A stretch of 8,757 nt of DNA, from positions 1-8,757 of the forward strand of contig JAESUK010000192.1 of assembly GCA_016763095.1 (NCBI GenBank), read 5' to 3'. This DNA is from Alphaproteobacteria bacterium (GTDB lineage Bacteria > Pseudomonadota > Alphaproteobacteria > Micavibrionales > Micavibrionaceae). Below, piece after piece: positions 1-7,218 of the stretch (position 1 is the first letter of the stretch; each line of letters starts with the position of its first letter). A program made the position numbers and the translations under genes. Below the pieces are notes generated by a model. It did no database searches. It saw nothing but the letters and a program-made list of their open reading frames with translations, and was not told the DNA's origin.

Positions 1-531
1 CATTTAAACGATTTACTCCCCCTTCCCTATACACAAGAAGGCATTGAAACAATAGTAAGAAACATCAATGACGTTCAAGAAATCTTTGGACGTGAAATTC
101 TCATAGAGAACCCTTCCGCAAGCCTCTCCTTCAAAGAAGATGAGATGTTAGAACCTGAATTTCTAAACGAAGTCGCACAACGCACGGGATGTTACCTTCT
201 TTTAGATGTCAACAATGCCTATGTTCAGTCCGTAAACCATGATTTTGATCCAAAACATTACATTGATACGATCAGAACAGATAGAATCAGAGAAATCCAC
301 CTTGCAGGTCATACCGTCGAAACCGATGGAGAACATAGATTATTGATCGACACACACAACGATACCGTCTGCAACGATGTCTGGGAACTCTATGAATACA
401 CAATTCAGAAACATGGTACACATTTAACCCTCATTGAATGGGATCAAGACTACCCTGACCTCGATATTCTCATGAGTGAGGTTAAAAAAGTTCGTAATGT
501 GATATCGAGGGTCAAAGATGTCGCTGCATAA
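1..531 (+). CDS. bufB: DUF692/MbnB-like multinuclear iron oxidase, BufB type (5' truncated)
   Basis: The reading frame is open from base 1, so the 5' end lies outside the window. The ATG at 145 is internal, because the codons before it already encode family sequence (LNDLLPLPYT near residue 2 and LIENPS near residue 34 of the visible part). The visible 176 residues are the C-terminal part of a family usually about 280 residues long. Conserved patches carrying likely iron ligands are E36 in ENPS, D69 in LLLDVNNAY, H100 and H104 in EIHLAGH, D117 and H119 in IDTH, and E146 in TLIEWD. Members of this TIM-barrel family use two or three iron ions to convert cysteines of a precursor peptide into oxazolone-thioamide or thiooxazole groups. 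The DVNN and EIHLAGH forms are typical of the UPF0276/BufB branch rather than of methanobactin MbnB. The next gene overlaps by 14 nt and is the expected partner. The family call is firm; the bufferin role is inferred from family and context. Confidence 0.9.
   Translation, partial: HLNDLLPLPYTQEGIETIVRNINDVQEIFGREILIENPSASLSFKEDEMLEPEFLNEVAQRTGCYLLLDVNNAYVQSVNHDFDPKHYIDTIRTDRIREIHLAGHTVETDGEHRLLIDTHNDTVCNDVWELYEYTIQKHGTHLTLIEWDQDYPDLDILMSEVKKVRNVISRVKDVAA
507..510 (+). promoter_or_regulatory. Ribosome binding site of the DUF2063 gene
   Basis: GAGG lies 7 nt before the ATG at 518, inside the end of the preceding gene. It supports starting translation at 518, giving a 14-nt overlap, rather than at the in-frame ATG at 554. 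Confidence 0.55.
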
Positions 532-1294
532 GACCCAAACAACTTTTAAGACAATGATTTTAACAGAAGACATAAGCACCCCTGAAAATACATTTCAAGT
601 TGGCGGGGCAAGCCTCGAAAAGCGTTTAAACACATACCAAAACAATTTCAGACAAAGCTTGAGCGAGGTTCTATCAGGCACATTTCAAACCGTGACGACA
701 CTTGTCGGTGAAGACTTCATGAGCCAAATGTCACAAACTTACGCGCTTAAAAATCCACCTAAAAAAGCATGTCTCCATGATTATGGCGAAGATTTCCCAG
801 AGTTCATCGAAACCTTCCCACCAGCACAATCCCTTGCTTATCTCGCAGATATGGCACGCATTGATTGGGCGGCTAATCGCGCATATCACGCACTTGATAT
901 TAGCGCGCTTTCACCACAAGACATGGCAGGACTTGATTTAAGCACACCAAACCTCATGCTTACGTTGCACCCGAGTGTGTCCCTCATACATTCAAAGTTT
1001 TCCATTCATGATATTCGCCAATATGTGCGTGACGAAGACCGCCAAAACAACGAAAACTTTAATATTGAAGGAAAAGAGACATATCTTCTTATTACGCGCC
1101 AAGACTACCAAGTTTCTATCCAAGAGATCAATGAGTCAGAATATAGTTTTTTACAGAACCCACACCCGCTTATGGAGGCAGTAGAAGACACATTAAAGGA
1201 CTTTTCTGACTTTAATTTCCAAGCTCTTCTGCAAAAAACACTTTCATGTGAAACTTTTATCTTTCCTGCAACGAATACGTCTACAGACACATAA
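518..1294 (+). CDS. bufC: DUF2063 (HvfC/BufC-family) partner of the DUF692 oxidase
   Basis: This 258-residue protein has the DUF2063 signature in its N-terminal half: R36..Y40..N43 with a following helix, LVGEDF at 62-67, the PP...Y-G element at 80-90, and LADMARIDWAANRAYHA at 109-125. The C-terminal half (about 135-245) is the less conserved domain usual for HvfC/BufC proteins. In studied systems the MbnC/BufC-type protein forms a complex with the DUF692 enzyme and helps to recognise or hold the precursor peptide; it is not known to be catalytic itself. The old label 'putative DNA-binding domain' for DUF2063 should not be taken at face value. The start at 518 overlaps the previous gene by 14 nt and has a GAGG Shine-Dalgarno, so the two proteins are probably translationally coupled. 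The first ~25 residues are poorly conserved, so the true start could be slightly downstream. Confidence 0.85.
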   Translation: MSLHKTQTTFKTMILTEDISTPENTFQVGGASLEKRLNTYQNNFRQSLSEVLSGTFQTVTTLVGEDFMSQMSQTYALKNPPKKACLHDYGEDFPEFIETFPPAQSLAYLADMARIDWAANRAYHALDISALSPQDMAGLDLSTPNLMLTLHPSVSLIHSKFSIHDIRQYVRDEDRQNNENFNIEGKETYLLITRQDYQVSIQEINESEYSFLQNPHPLMEAVEDTLKDFSDFNFQALLQKTLSCETFIFPATNTSTDT

Positions 1295-1308
1295 AGAAAG
1301 ATCACAGA

Positions 1309-1779
1309 ATGAAAGCCTTAGCCCTTAAAATTAATAATTTGATTCAACCACTCAGAACGCTCTCAGACTCAGTTGCCTCTCCTTTTTTCGATTTAGGTGT
1401 TCGGTTTTACATGGCACATATTTTTTTCTCATCGGGCATGCTTAAATTTGAAAATTTTCTAAACGATGACTGGGAAAGCACAACTTTCCTTTTTGAAGAA
1501 ATCCACCCAATTCCTGGGGTAAATTCCGATCTATCCGCCGTTGCAGGAACAGCAGGAGAGCTTATTCTTCCTATATTACTCGCTCTTGGACTATTTGGTC
1601 GTTTGGGCGCAGCAGGTCTATTAATCATGACAGCGACGATCCAGTTCGCAATTCCTGCTGAATATGGAATGCAAAACCCTGATCATTATTTTTGGATGTT
1701 CTTGCTTGGCATGATCCTTCTTAAAGGTTCAGGAAATATCTCTGTTGATCACGTAATCCAAAAATGGTTGAACAAGTAA
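1309..1779 (+). CDS. DoxX-family inner-membrane protein of the bufferin cluster
   Basis: This small membrane protein of 156 residues has about four hydrophobic segments (roughly 28-44, 77-95, 97-115 and 126-140). It carries the DoxX hallmarks: R32 near the start of the first helix, a G-x-x-K-F element (SSGMLKF at 41-47), E84 and P88 in the second helix, and a GLFGR turn at 94-98. DoxX-like proteins are frequent companions of the DUF2282-DUF692-DUF2063 gene set (the HvfX position). Their biochemical job there is not settled; a redox or quinone-linked role has been suggested for the wider family. The gene begins 14 nt after the DUF2063 gene and is probably co-transcribed with it, although only a weak purine-rich ribosome site is seen. 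The family call is firm, the function unknown. Confidence 0.85.
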   Translation: MKALALKINNLIQPLRTLSDSVASPFFDLGVRFYMAHIFFSSGMLKFENFLNDDWESTTFLFEEIHPIPGVNSDLSAVAGTAGELILPILLALGLFGRLGAAGLLIMTATIQFAIPAEYGMQNPDHYFWMFLLGMILLKGSGNISVDHVIQKWLNK

Positions 1780-1834
1780 GCTTTCAACAATCCTATCAAT
1801 AGACAATCACTTCATGCTTCTTTACAAGAGGAGC

Positions 1835-1839
1835 AGGAG
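1835..1839 (+). promoter_or_regulatory. Ribosome binding site of lspA
   Basis: AGGAG lies 6 nt before the ATG at 1846 and fixes that start. It is the strongest Shine-Dalgarno in the window and sits in a 66-nt intergenic gap. This suggests that lspA opens a new translational, and perhaps transcriptional, unit. Confidence 0.65.
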
Positions 1840-1845
1840 CTTTCT

Positions 1846-2376
1846 ATGAAAAAATATTTATCGCCACTATTCTTTATTGTCTTAGTATTCTTTATTGATC
1901 AAATATCAAAATGGTGGATCGTTGAACGTACATTTCAAAGCAGTGATACAAATTTCCTAAACTGGTTTACAGCCTTTAATCAAAGCAGATTAGATACAGT
2001 GTCAGAGAATATTTTTCCATTCTTTAACCTCACTATGGTCTGGAACACAGGCATAAGTTTTGGTTTGTTCAGCAGCAGCGAGCGCATAGGCGTTTACATC
2101 CTATCTGGACTTTCTTTGCTGATTAGCATTTTCTTCCTTTTATGGATTTTTAAAACCCCCTTTAAAACAATTCGGTTCGCAGGTATTATTGTTATTGCAG
2201 GTGCATTTGGAAACATCTGGGATCGCTTACGCTTCGGAGGCGTGATTGACTTCCTCGACTTTTATATCGGGTCATGGCATTACCCGGCTTTTAATGTGGC
2301 GGACAGTTGTATTGTCGTAGGGGTTGCATTAATACTTATTCATGGCGTTTGGATAGAACCAAAGCGTTTAAAATAG
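1846..2376 (+). CDS. lspA: Lipoprotein signal peptidase (signal peptidase II)
   Basis: This inner-membrane aspartyl protease removes the signal peptide from diacylglyceryl-modified prolipoproteins, cutting before the lipidated cysteine. The 176-residue protein has the expected four hydrophobic segments and all family motifs: FIDQISK at 16-22, VWNTGISFG at 65-73, GNIWDR at 122-127, and the two catalytic aspartates D135 (GGVIDF) and D153 (FNVAD). Between the first helix and VWNTG there is a somewhat long periplasmic stretch (about 30-60) compared with E. coli LspA, probably an enlarged beta-cradle. The good ribosome site supports the start. Four genes follow closely, and the next one encodes a predicted lipoprotein, so LspA is produced together with one of its own substrates. 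The identification is secure. Confidence 0.97.
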   Translation: MKKYLSPLFFIVLVFFIDQISKWWIVERTFQSSDTNFLNWFTAFNQSRLDTVSENIFPFFNLTMVWNTGISFGLFSSSERIGVYILSGLSLLISIFFLLWIFKTPFKTIRFAGIIVIAGAFGNIWDRLRFGGVIDFLDFYIGSWHYPAFNVADSCIVVGVALILIHGVWIEPKRLK

Positions 2377-2401
2377 CCACCAAAACAGGCAGAGAAATAG
2401 A

Positions 2402-2917
2402 ATGAAAACATCAACAACACTCATCTTAATGACAGCCACCACAGCACTTCTAATCGGATGCTCAGGAACGAAGGAAAAACTTGGGCTTACACGTAAAGCA
2501 CCTGAGGAGTTCGCGGTTCTTAAGCGCGCGCCCCTCGAAGTTCCTCCTGATCTTCGTGCATTACCAATACCAAACCGTGGCGCGCCTCGTCCACAAGAGG
2601 ACACAGCAGAAGTCACAGCACAAAAAGCCCTCTTCGGTGAGAAAGTTACGGAAACACAGCCCGTTCAAAACTCAACAAGCGCGGAAGACGCTCTTCTTTC
2701 TCATGCTGGCGCGCATGATGCAGAAAAGAACATTCGTAATATTGTAGATGAAGAAACAGAGCTCTATGCTACAGAAGAGCAAGCGGTCATCGACAAACTT
2801 TTGAAAAGAAAAAAGACCGTTCCTGGTTCAACTCTAGATGCTCGCGAGGAAATTGAGCGTCTTAAAGAAAAAAACATTCCAACACCTAACGTTCCACCAC
2901 CATTTGTAGAAAAATGA
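2402..2917 (+). CDS. bamF: DUF3035 lipoprotein, BamF-like outer-membrane assembly subunit
   Basis: This 171-residue protein has a lipoprotein signal: a short basic start, a hydrophobic stretch at 6-18, and the lipobox LIGC with the cysteine at 20. Serine follows the cysteine, which is compatible with sorting to the outer membrane. Just after it comes the DUF3035 core: RKAPEEFAV at 31-39 and RAPLEVPPDLRALP at 42-55. That proline-rich R-x-P-x-E-F / PL-x-x-PP pattern defines the alphaproteobacterial family named BamF after a component co-purified with the BAM beta-barrel assembly complex in Caulobacter. The remainder is charged and low in predicted structure, with a possible helix at about 118-160. 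It starts 25 nt after lspA, and its stop overlaps the next start as ATGA. The domain is well supported; a BAM role is carried over from the family. Confidence 0.85.
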   Translation: MKTSTTLILMTATTALLIGCSGTKEKLGLTRKAPEEFAVLKRAPLEVPPDLRALPIPNRGAPRPQEDTAEVTAQKALFGEKVTETQPVQNSTSAEDALLSHAGAHDAEKNIRNIVDEETELYATEEQAVIDKLLKRKKTVPGSTLDAREEIERLKEKNIPTPNVPPPFVEK

Positions 2918-4266
2918 GAGTCCTCTTAACGATCGCCCTGTTCTGCATTGCCGCAACACCTACCCATGCGGGAATTTTCAATGCACAAACAGCAACGCTT
3001 GAAAATGGTCTGGAGATTGTTGTTATCCCAAATCACCGTGCCCCTATTGTGCATCACATGTTGTGGTATAAAGCAGGATCCGCGCAAGAATTAGCAGGAT
3101 ATTCAGGCGTTGCCCATTTCTTAGAGCATTTACTTTTCAAGGGCACGGACCACAAAGACCGTCCACTAGAAGCTGGTGAATTTTCAAAAATCATCAGAAA
3201 TATAGGTGGGCAAGACAATGCCTTCACCTCCACAGATTACACAGCGTTTTTTCAGACAACATCCAAACAGCACCTGAACACTATCATGCAAATGGAAGCA
3301 GATCGTATTCGCCATGCAATGCCACCAGAAAAGCATGTCTTATCTGAACGTGCCGTCGTTATAGAGGAGCGCAACCAACGCACTGAAAACAATCCCAAAG
3401 CACGCTTTTACGAACAAATGCAGGCAACCCTCTTCCCAAGCCATCCCAATGGTCGTCCAGTCATTGGGCTACACGATGAAATCCAAAAGATGAGCGAGAA
3501 AGATACGCACGCCTTTTACGATCAGTGGTATCACCCAAATCAAGCTATCTTGGTTATTACAGGCGATATAACCTTGACTGAGATATTACCAGACATTAAA
3601 TCTATTTATGGTGTTCTGCCAAAAGGACCAGAGAACAAAAGGCATTTTCCCGTTGTTCCGAACTTTGAAGGCAAAACAACCATCACACAACACTCTGCAC
3701 AAGTGAAGCAAGCACAGTGGATGCGTGCAATCCGTGCGCCTTCCTTCCATCAAAACAAAAAACAGTCTCTCGCCTTACAAGTGCTAGAGAATATTCTTGA
3801 TGGCGGAGCAACAACACGTTTATACAAACAACTCGTTGTCGAGAGCAAGATGGCCGTAAGCATTTCCTTCTCTTACTCTGCAGATAAATATGACACATCA
3901 TCTATATGGATTTCAGCCATCCCAACAGAGAGCACATCAATGCAAGAACTTGAGAGCGCGATTGAAACACTACTCACCGATGTCATTGAAAATGGAGTGA
4001 CAGATCAAGAAATAAAAGAAGCCAAAACACGGCTTAAAAATGCTGCTATTTTTGCACGAGATTCACTCTCAGGTCCTGCGCATATCATCGGAAGAGCACT
4101 CACAACAGGAAGCACACTCAATGACATTGAGACATGGGATGAACAAATAGAGACAGTAACAAAAAAACAAATCCAAAACGTTTCGGATATATATTTAAAA
4201 TCACAAAATCTATCAGAATATAGATACGTCACGGGATACCTCTTGCCTGAAATTGAGGACAAATAA
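2914..4266 (+). CDS. Periplasmic M16 zinc peptidase, catalytic subunit
   Basis: This 450-residue protein of the insulinase/pitrilysin family (M16B size class) starts with a Sec signal peptide, probably cut after THA at 19, so it acts in the periplasm. The inverted zinc motif HFLEH is at 68-72 (H68, H72 ligands, E71 catalytic base). The third ligand is most likely E152 in VVIEERNQR, with the conserved E145 seven residues before it. The C-terminal M16 domain (about 190-380) is present, but the arginine/tyrosine pair that grips substrate in this family is missing: V308 and V315 fill those positions. The neighbouring paralogue supplies that pair, so the two should form a heterodimer. Natural substrates are unknown; misfolded envelope proteins or peptides are plausible. 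Its start overlaps the lipoprotein stop by 4 nt, implying translational coupling. Confidence 0.93.
   Translation: MRVLLTIALFCIAATPTHAGIFNAQTATLENGLEIVVIPNHRAPIVHHMLWYKAGSAQELAGYSGVAHFLEHLLFKGTDHKDRPLEAGEFSKIIRNIGGQDNAFTSTDYTAFFQTTSKQHLNTIMQMEADRIRHAMPPEKHVLSERAVVIEERNQRTENNPKARFYEQMQATLFPSHPNGRPVIGLHDEIQKMSEKDTHAFYDQWYHPNQAILVITGDITLTEILPDIKSIYGVLPKGPENKRHFPVVPNFEGKTTITQHSAQVKQAQWMRAIRAPSFHQNKKQSLALQVLENILDGGATTRLYKQLVVESKMAVSISFSYSADKYDTSSIWISAIPTESTSMQELESAIETLLTDVIENGVTDQEIKEAKTRLKNAAIFARDSLSGPAHIIGRALTTGSTLNDIETWDEQIETVTKKQIQNVSDIYLKSQNLSEYRYVTGYLLPEIEDK
4255..4259 (+). promoter_or_regulatory. Ribosome binding site of the second M16 gene
   Basis: GAGGA ends 6 nt before the ATG at 4266 and lies inside the last codons of the first M16 gene. 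It supports both the chosen start and the TAATG stop-start overlap. Confidence 0.5.
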
Positions 4267-5618
4267 TGAGATATATACTCTCCATCCTTACCGTTTTATT
4301 CTTCACCTCTCCTGCCTTTGCAAAAGACAGATTTTTAGACATCCAAGAATTAACAACACAATCAGGTATCTCAGTATGGCTTGTTGAAGACCACTCTGTT
4401 CCTGTGATCTCTCTGAAATTTTCGTTCAAGGGTGCTGGGTCTTTTGTTGAGCCCAATGAGAAACAAGGTCTTGTTCAGCTTCTTTCTAACACCTTAGATG
4501 AAGGTGCAGGAGACTTGGATTCACACGACTTTCAAAAAGTTCTTTCAGACAACTCTATCTCCCTCTCCTTCTCAGGTGGACGTGATAACTTCAGTGGATC
4601 AGTTAAAACACTAACAACACACAAAGACAAAGCATTCGATCTATTACAACTCGCTCTCACAAAGCCCCGTTTTGATGCAGAGCCTTTAGAGCGCATGAAA
4701 CAAGCCAACATCAGCCGTATCAAACAAAGCATGACCCAGCCCAATTGGATGGCAGCACGGCTAATGAACGATATTGCTTTTGCAGGACACCCTTACGCAC
4801 GCAACAGCGGAGGAACGCTCTCTAGTCTTCCAAAAATCACAGCCGAAGATCTAAGAGCATTTATTAAACGCGAACTTTCAAGCGAGCGTCTGGTTATTGC
4901 AATCTCTGGTGACATAACAGCCACTCAAGCAATTTTGGATATCGACAAAATCTTCAAAGCACTTCCGCGCATTAAGAGAGATCAGTTATTTTTACCTCTC
5001 AAACTACAAAATAAGAAATCGGTAACTTTATTTGAGCAACCTATTCCACAAACAATTATCAGAATAAGCCTTCCTGGAATCCGTCAAAGTGATGGTGAAT
5101 ATTACGCGGCAAAAGTCATGAACCACATCTTTGGTGGTGGCGGGTTCGGATCACGTCTCATGGAAACAATCCGCGAAAAAGAAGGGCTAACATACGGGAT
5201 ATATAGTGGTGTTTCACAAATGGCGATGACCGAGATATTTAGCATTTCTACATCCACAAAAAATGAAACGGCAAAACAACTTGTGTCTCTCATCAAGCAA
5301 GAAGCTTCTCTTTTAAAAGAAACCCCAATAACAGAGCAAGAACTTACAGATGCAAAGTCTTACATCTTAGGCTCTATGCCACTCTCGCTAACATCAACAA
5401 ATGCGCTGTCATCAATCATGATCTCGCTACAACTTGATAACCTACCCGCTACATATTTGGATACAATTGACCAGCATATTCAAGCAATCACAATTAAGGA
5501 TGTACAAACCGTCGCACAACGCTTATTAAACTTCGATAACGCGATAACAATCTTTGTCGGACAACCAAAAGACATCGCGCCAACACAAACAATAACAAAA
5601 TTACCTAATGTAGAATAA
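4266..5618 (+). CDS. Periplasmic M16 peptidase-like protein, non-catalytic subunit
   Basis: This protein is also 450 residues, with a signal peptide probably cut after AFA at 19. It has the two-lobed M16 layout, but the position of the zinc motif reads QLLSN (71-75), so both histidines and the catalytic glutamate are lost and it should not hydrolyse peptides alone. It keeps the glycine-rich element GGGGFGSRL at 290-298 and the substrate-binding pair R303 and Y310 in REKEGLTYG, which the first subunit lacks. Tandem genes with this division of labour are known in other bacteria, for example the M16B heterodimer described in Sphingomonas. It shares one base with the stop of the first gene (TAATG), which favours equal production of the two chains. 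Family and inactivity of the zinc site are clear from sequence; the heterodimer is inferred. Confidence 0.92.
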   Translation: MRYILSILTVLFFTSPAFAKDRFLDIQELTTQSGISVWLVEDHSVPVISLKFSFKGAGSFVEPNEKQGLVQLLSNTLDEGAGDLDSHDFQKVLSDNSISLSFSGGRDNFSGSVKTLTTHKDKAFDLLQLALTKPRFDAEPLERMKQANISRIKQSMTQPNWMAARLMNDIAFAGHPYARNSGGTLSSLPKITAEDLRAFIKRELSSERLVIAISGDITATQAILDIDKIFKALPRIKRDQLFLPLKLQNKKSVTLFEQPIPQTIIRISLPGIRQSDGEYYAAKVMNHIFGGGGFGSRLMETIREKEGLTYGIYSGVSQMAMTEIFSISTSTKNETAKQLVSLIKQEASLLKETPITEQELTDAKSYILGSMPLSLTSTNALSSIMISLQLDNLPATYLDTIDQHIQAITIKDVQTVAQRLLNFDNAITIFVGQPKDIAPTQTITKLPNVE

Positions 5619-5625
5619 ATAGACG

Positions 5626-7134
5626 ATGACAACACTAACACAGCGCCCAGAATGGACAGACCTCATTAAACACAAAGAGACTCTGCCTCCCCTAAAAGAC
5701 TTACACAACAGCCACACAATAAGTGATCAGGGCATTCTTCTTGATTACTCAAAAAACGCTGTCACAAAAAAAACCATAAACAAGCTTATTAACTTGGCAA
5801 AAGCATGCAACCTTGAAGCATGGCGCACGAAAATGTTCTCTGGTGAAAAAATAAATAACACAGAAAGCCGTGCCGTACTGCACACAGCCCTCCGCGCGCC
5901 AAAGGATGCTGATTTTACCGTTGATAATGAAAATGTAATGCCTTTTGTCCATGACACATTACAACGCATGAAAGACCTTTCAGAAAAGATCCGTGGAGAA
6001 GGACAAATAACCGACGTCGTGAATATCGGAGTTGGTGGCTCTGATCTTGGGGCACATATGGTCTGCAAAGCCCTAAAGCACCTCGCTGACGGTCCCAAAG
6101 CACACTTCGTGTCCAATATTGATGGGGCTCATATTAATCAAAAGCTAGAGGCCTTAAATCCCAAAACAACGCTTTTCCTTATTGCCTCTAAAAGTTTCAC
6201 AACACAAGAAACCATCTCCAACGCTCACGCAGCCCGAAAATGGTTTTTAGAGACATGTTCAGAGGATAAAATAAAAGATCACTTCATTGCACTTTCATGC
6301 AATACAAAAGAGGTTATAGAATTTGGAATTTCTGAAGATAACATGCTTCCTTTCAAAGATTGGGTTGGGGGACGCCACAGCCTCTGGTCACCCATAGGGC
6401 TAATAATCTGTATACACCTTGGTTTTCAGCGTTTTCAAGAGCTTTTAAGCGGCGCCCATGCAATGGATCAACATTTCCAAGAAGCCCCTCTTGAGAAAAA
6501 CATCCCGATCATTTTAGCCCTCATCGGAATCTGGCATCGAAATTTTTGGAACGCCGAAAGCATGGCTATTCTTCCATACGCGCAAAACCTCAATCGCTTC
6601 CCTGCCTTCTTACAACAACTCGATATGGAATCGAACGGAAAATCCGTGACACGTGATGGAAGTAAAATTGACTACAACACAGGACCCATTGTCTTTGGAC
6701 AAGCCGGCGTAAACGGACAACATGCCTTTTACCAGCTTATTCACCAAGGCACATCACTCATCCCAAGTGATTTTATATTATTTAAAGAGCCATACAATGG
6801 GTGTAAGAGCGCACATCATAAACTTCTCGCAAATGGTTTGGCGCAAGCTGATGTTCTTATGAACGGACAAACACTTGAAGCAGCAAACAACGACCCTCAC
6901 CGTGTCTTTGAAGGCAACATCCCATCAAACACTCTTGTATTCGACGCACTTACCCCTTTCACATTGGGACAATTGATTGCCATTTATGAGCATAAAATCT
7001 TTGTACAAGGTATTATCTGGGACTTAAACAGCTATGATCAACCGGGTGTTGAACTGGGCAAGAGTTTGGCAAATGACATTTTAAATAATGGTCCAAAGAC
7101 GCCTCTGCACAAATACGCCTTATCAAAGATTTAA
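5626..7134 (+). CDS. pgi: Glucose-6-phosphate isomerase
   Basis: This cytosolic enzyme interconverts glucose 6-phosphate and fructose 6-phosphate in glycolysis and gluconeogenesis. Typical motifs run through the protein: SRAVLHTALR at 81-90, VVNIGVGGSDLG at 131-142, ASKSFTTQET at 187-196 (phosphate binding), DWVGGRHSLWSPIGL at 245-259, QQLDMESNGK at 330-339, NGQHAFYQLIHQGT at 363-376, and YDQPGVELGK at 470-479. The catalytic residues are E335, H366 and K479; the E-to-H distance of 31 equals that of the E. coli enzyme. At 502 residues it is shorter than E. coli Pgi (549), with about 15 residues missing between H366 and K479 and the rest mostly near the N terminus; no motif is lost. It begins 7 nt after the second M16 gene with no clear Shine-Dalgarno, so it is probably read through from the envelope operon. 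Confidence 0.97.
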   Translation: MTTLTQRPEWTDLIKHKETLPPLKDLHNSHTISDQGILLDYSKNAVTKKTINKLINLAKACNLEAWRTKMFSGEKINNTESRAVLHTALRAPKDADFTVDNENVMPFVHDTLQRMKDLSEKIRGEGQITDVVNIGVGGSDLGAHMVCKALKHLADGPKAHFVSNIDGAHINQKLEALNPKTTLFLIASKSFTTQETISNAHAARKWFLETCSEDKIKDHFIALSCNTKEVIEFGISEDNMLPFKDWVGGRHSLWSPIGLIICIHLGFQRFQELLSGAHAMDQHFQEAPLEKNIPIILALIGIWHRNFWNAESMAILPYAQNLNRFPAFLQQLDMESNGKSVTRDGSKIDYNTGPIVFGQAGVNGQHAFYQLIHQGTSLIPSDFILFKEPYNGCKSAHHKLLANGLAQADVLMNGQTLEAANNDPHRVFEGNIPSNTLVFDALTPFTLGQLIAIYEHKIFVQGIIWDLNSYDQPGVELGKSLANDILNNGPKTPLHKYALSKI

Positions 7135-7163
7135 TTCCATCTCTCGTAATGTGAATAATTTTA

Positions 7164-7173
7164 AAGTATACTT
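7164..7173 (+). promoter_or_regulatory. Possible -10 element inside a 10-bp palindrome, upstream of the pentapeptide gene
   Basis: The 84-nt gap after pgi contains the perfect palindrome AAGTATACTT, which includes TATACT (5 of 6 matches to the sigma70 -10 box). No good -35 box lies at the right distance (best about 3 of 6). If used, transcription would start near 7180, giving a leader of about 40 nt. The palindrome could also be a regulator site or chance. This is a tentative call. Confidence 0.2.
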
Positions 7174-7218
7174 CAGCCTGTTAATCTTTTTTCAATCTAG
7201 CCATGTAACAATATTTCC

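Noticed and set aside
145..531. ATG at 145 as the start of the DUF692 protein
   Set aside because: The frame is open to base 1, and the residues before 145 include conserved family sequence (LNDLLPLPYT, LIENPS), so the gene is simply cut by the window edge.
1767..1788. Inverted repeat GTTGAA/TTCAAC around the DoxX stop codon as a terminator
   Set aside because: The stem is only 6 bp with a 10-nt loop, there is no T-run after it, and it overlaps the coding end.
1800..1828. TAGACA-17 nt-TACAAG as a sigma70 promoter for lspA
   Set aside because: The -10 match is poor (4 of 6), and the start site would fall on the ribosome binding site at 1835-1839, leaving almost no leader.
5745..6116. Minus-strand open frame of 123 residues opposite pgi
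   Set aside because: It lies fully inside a confidently identified gene and has no recognisable motif.
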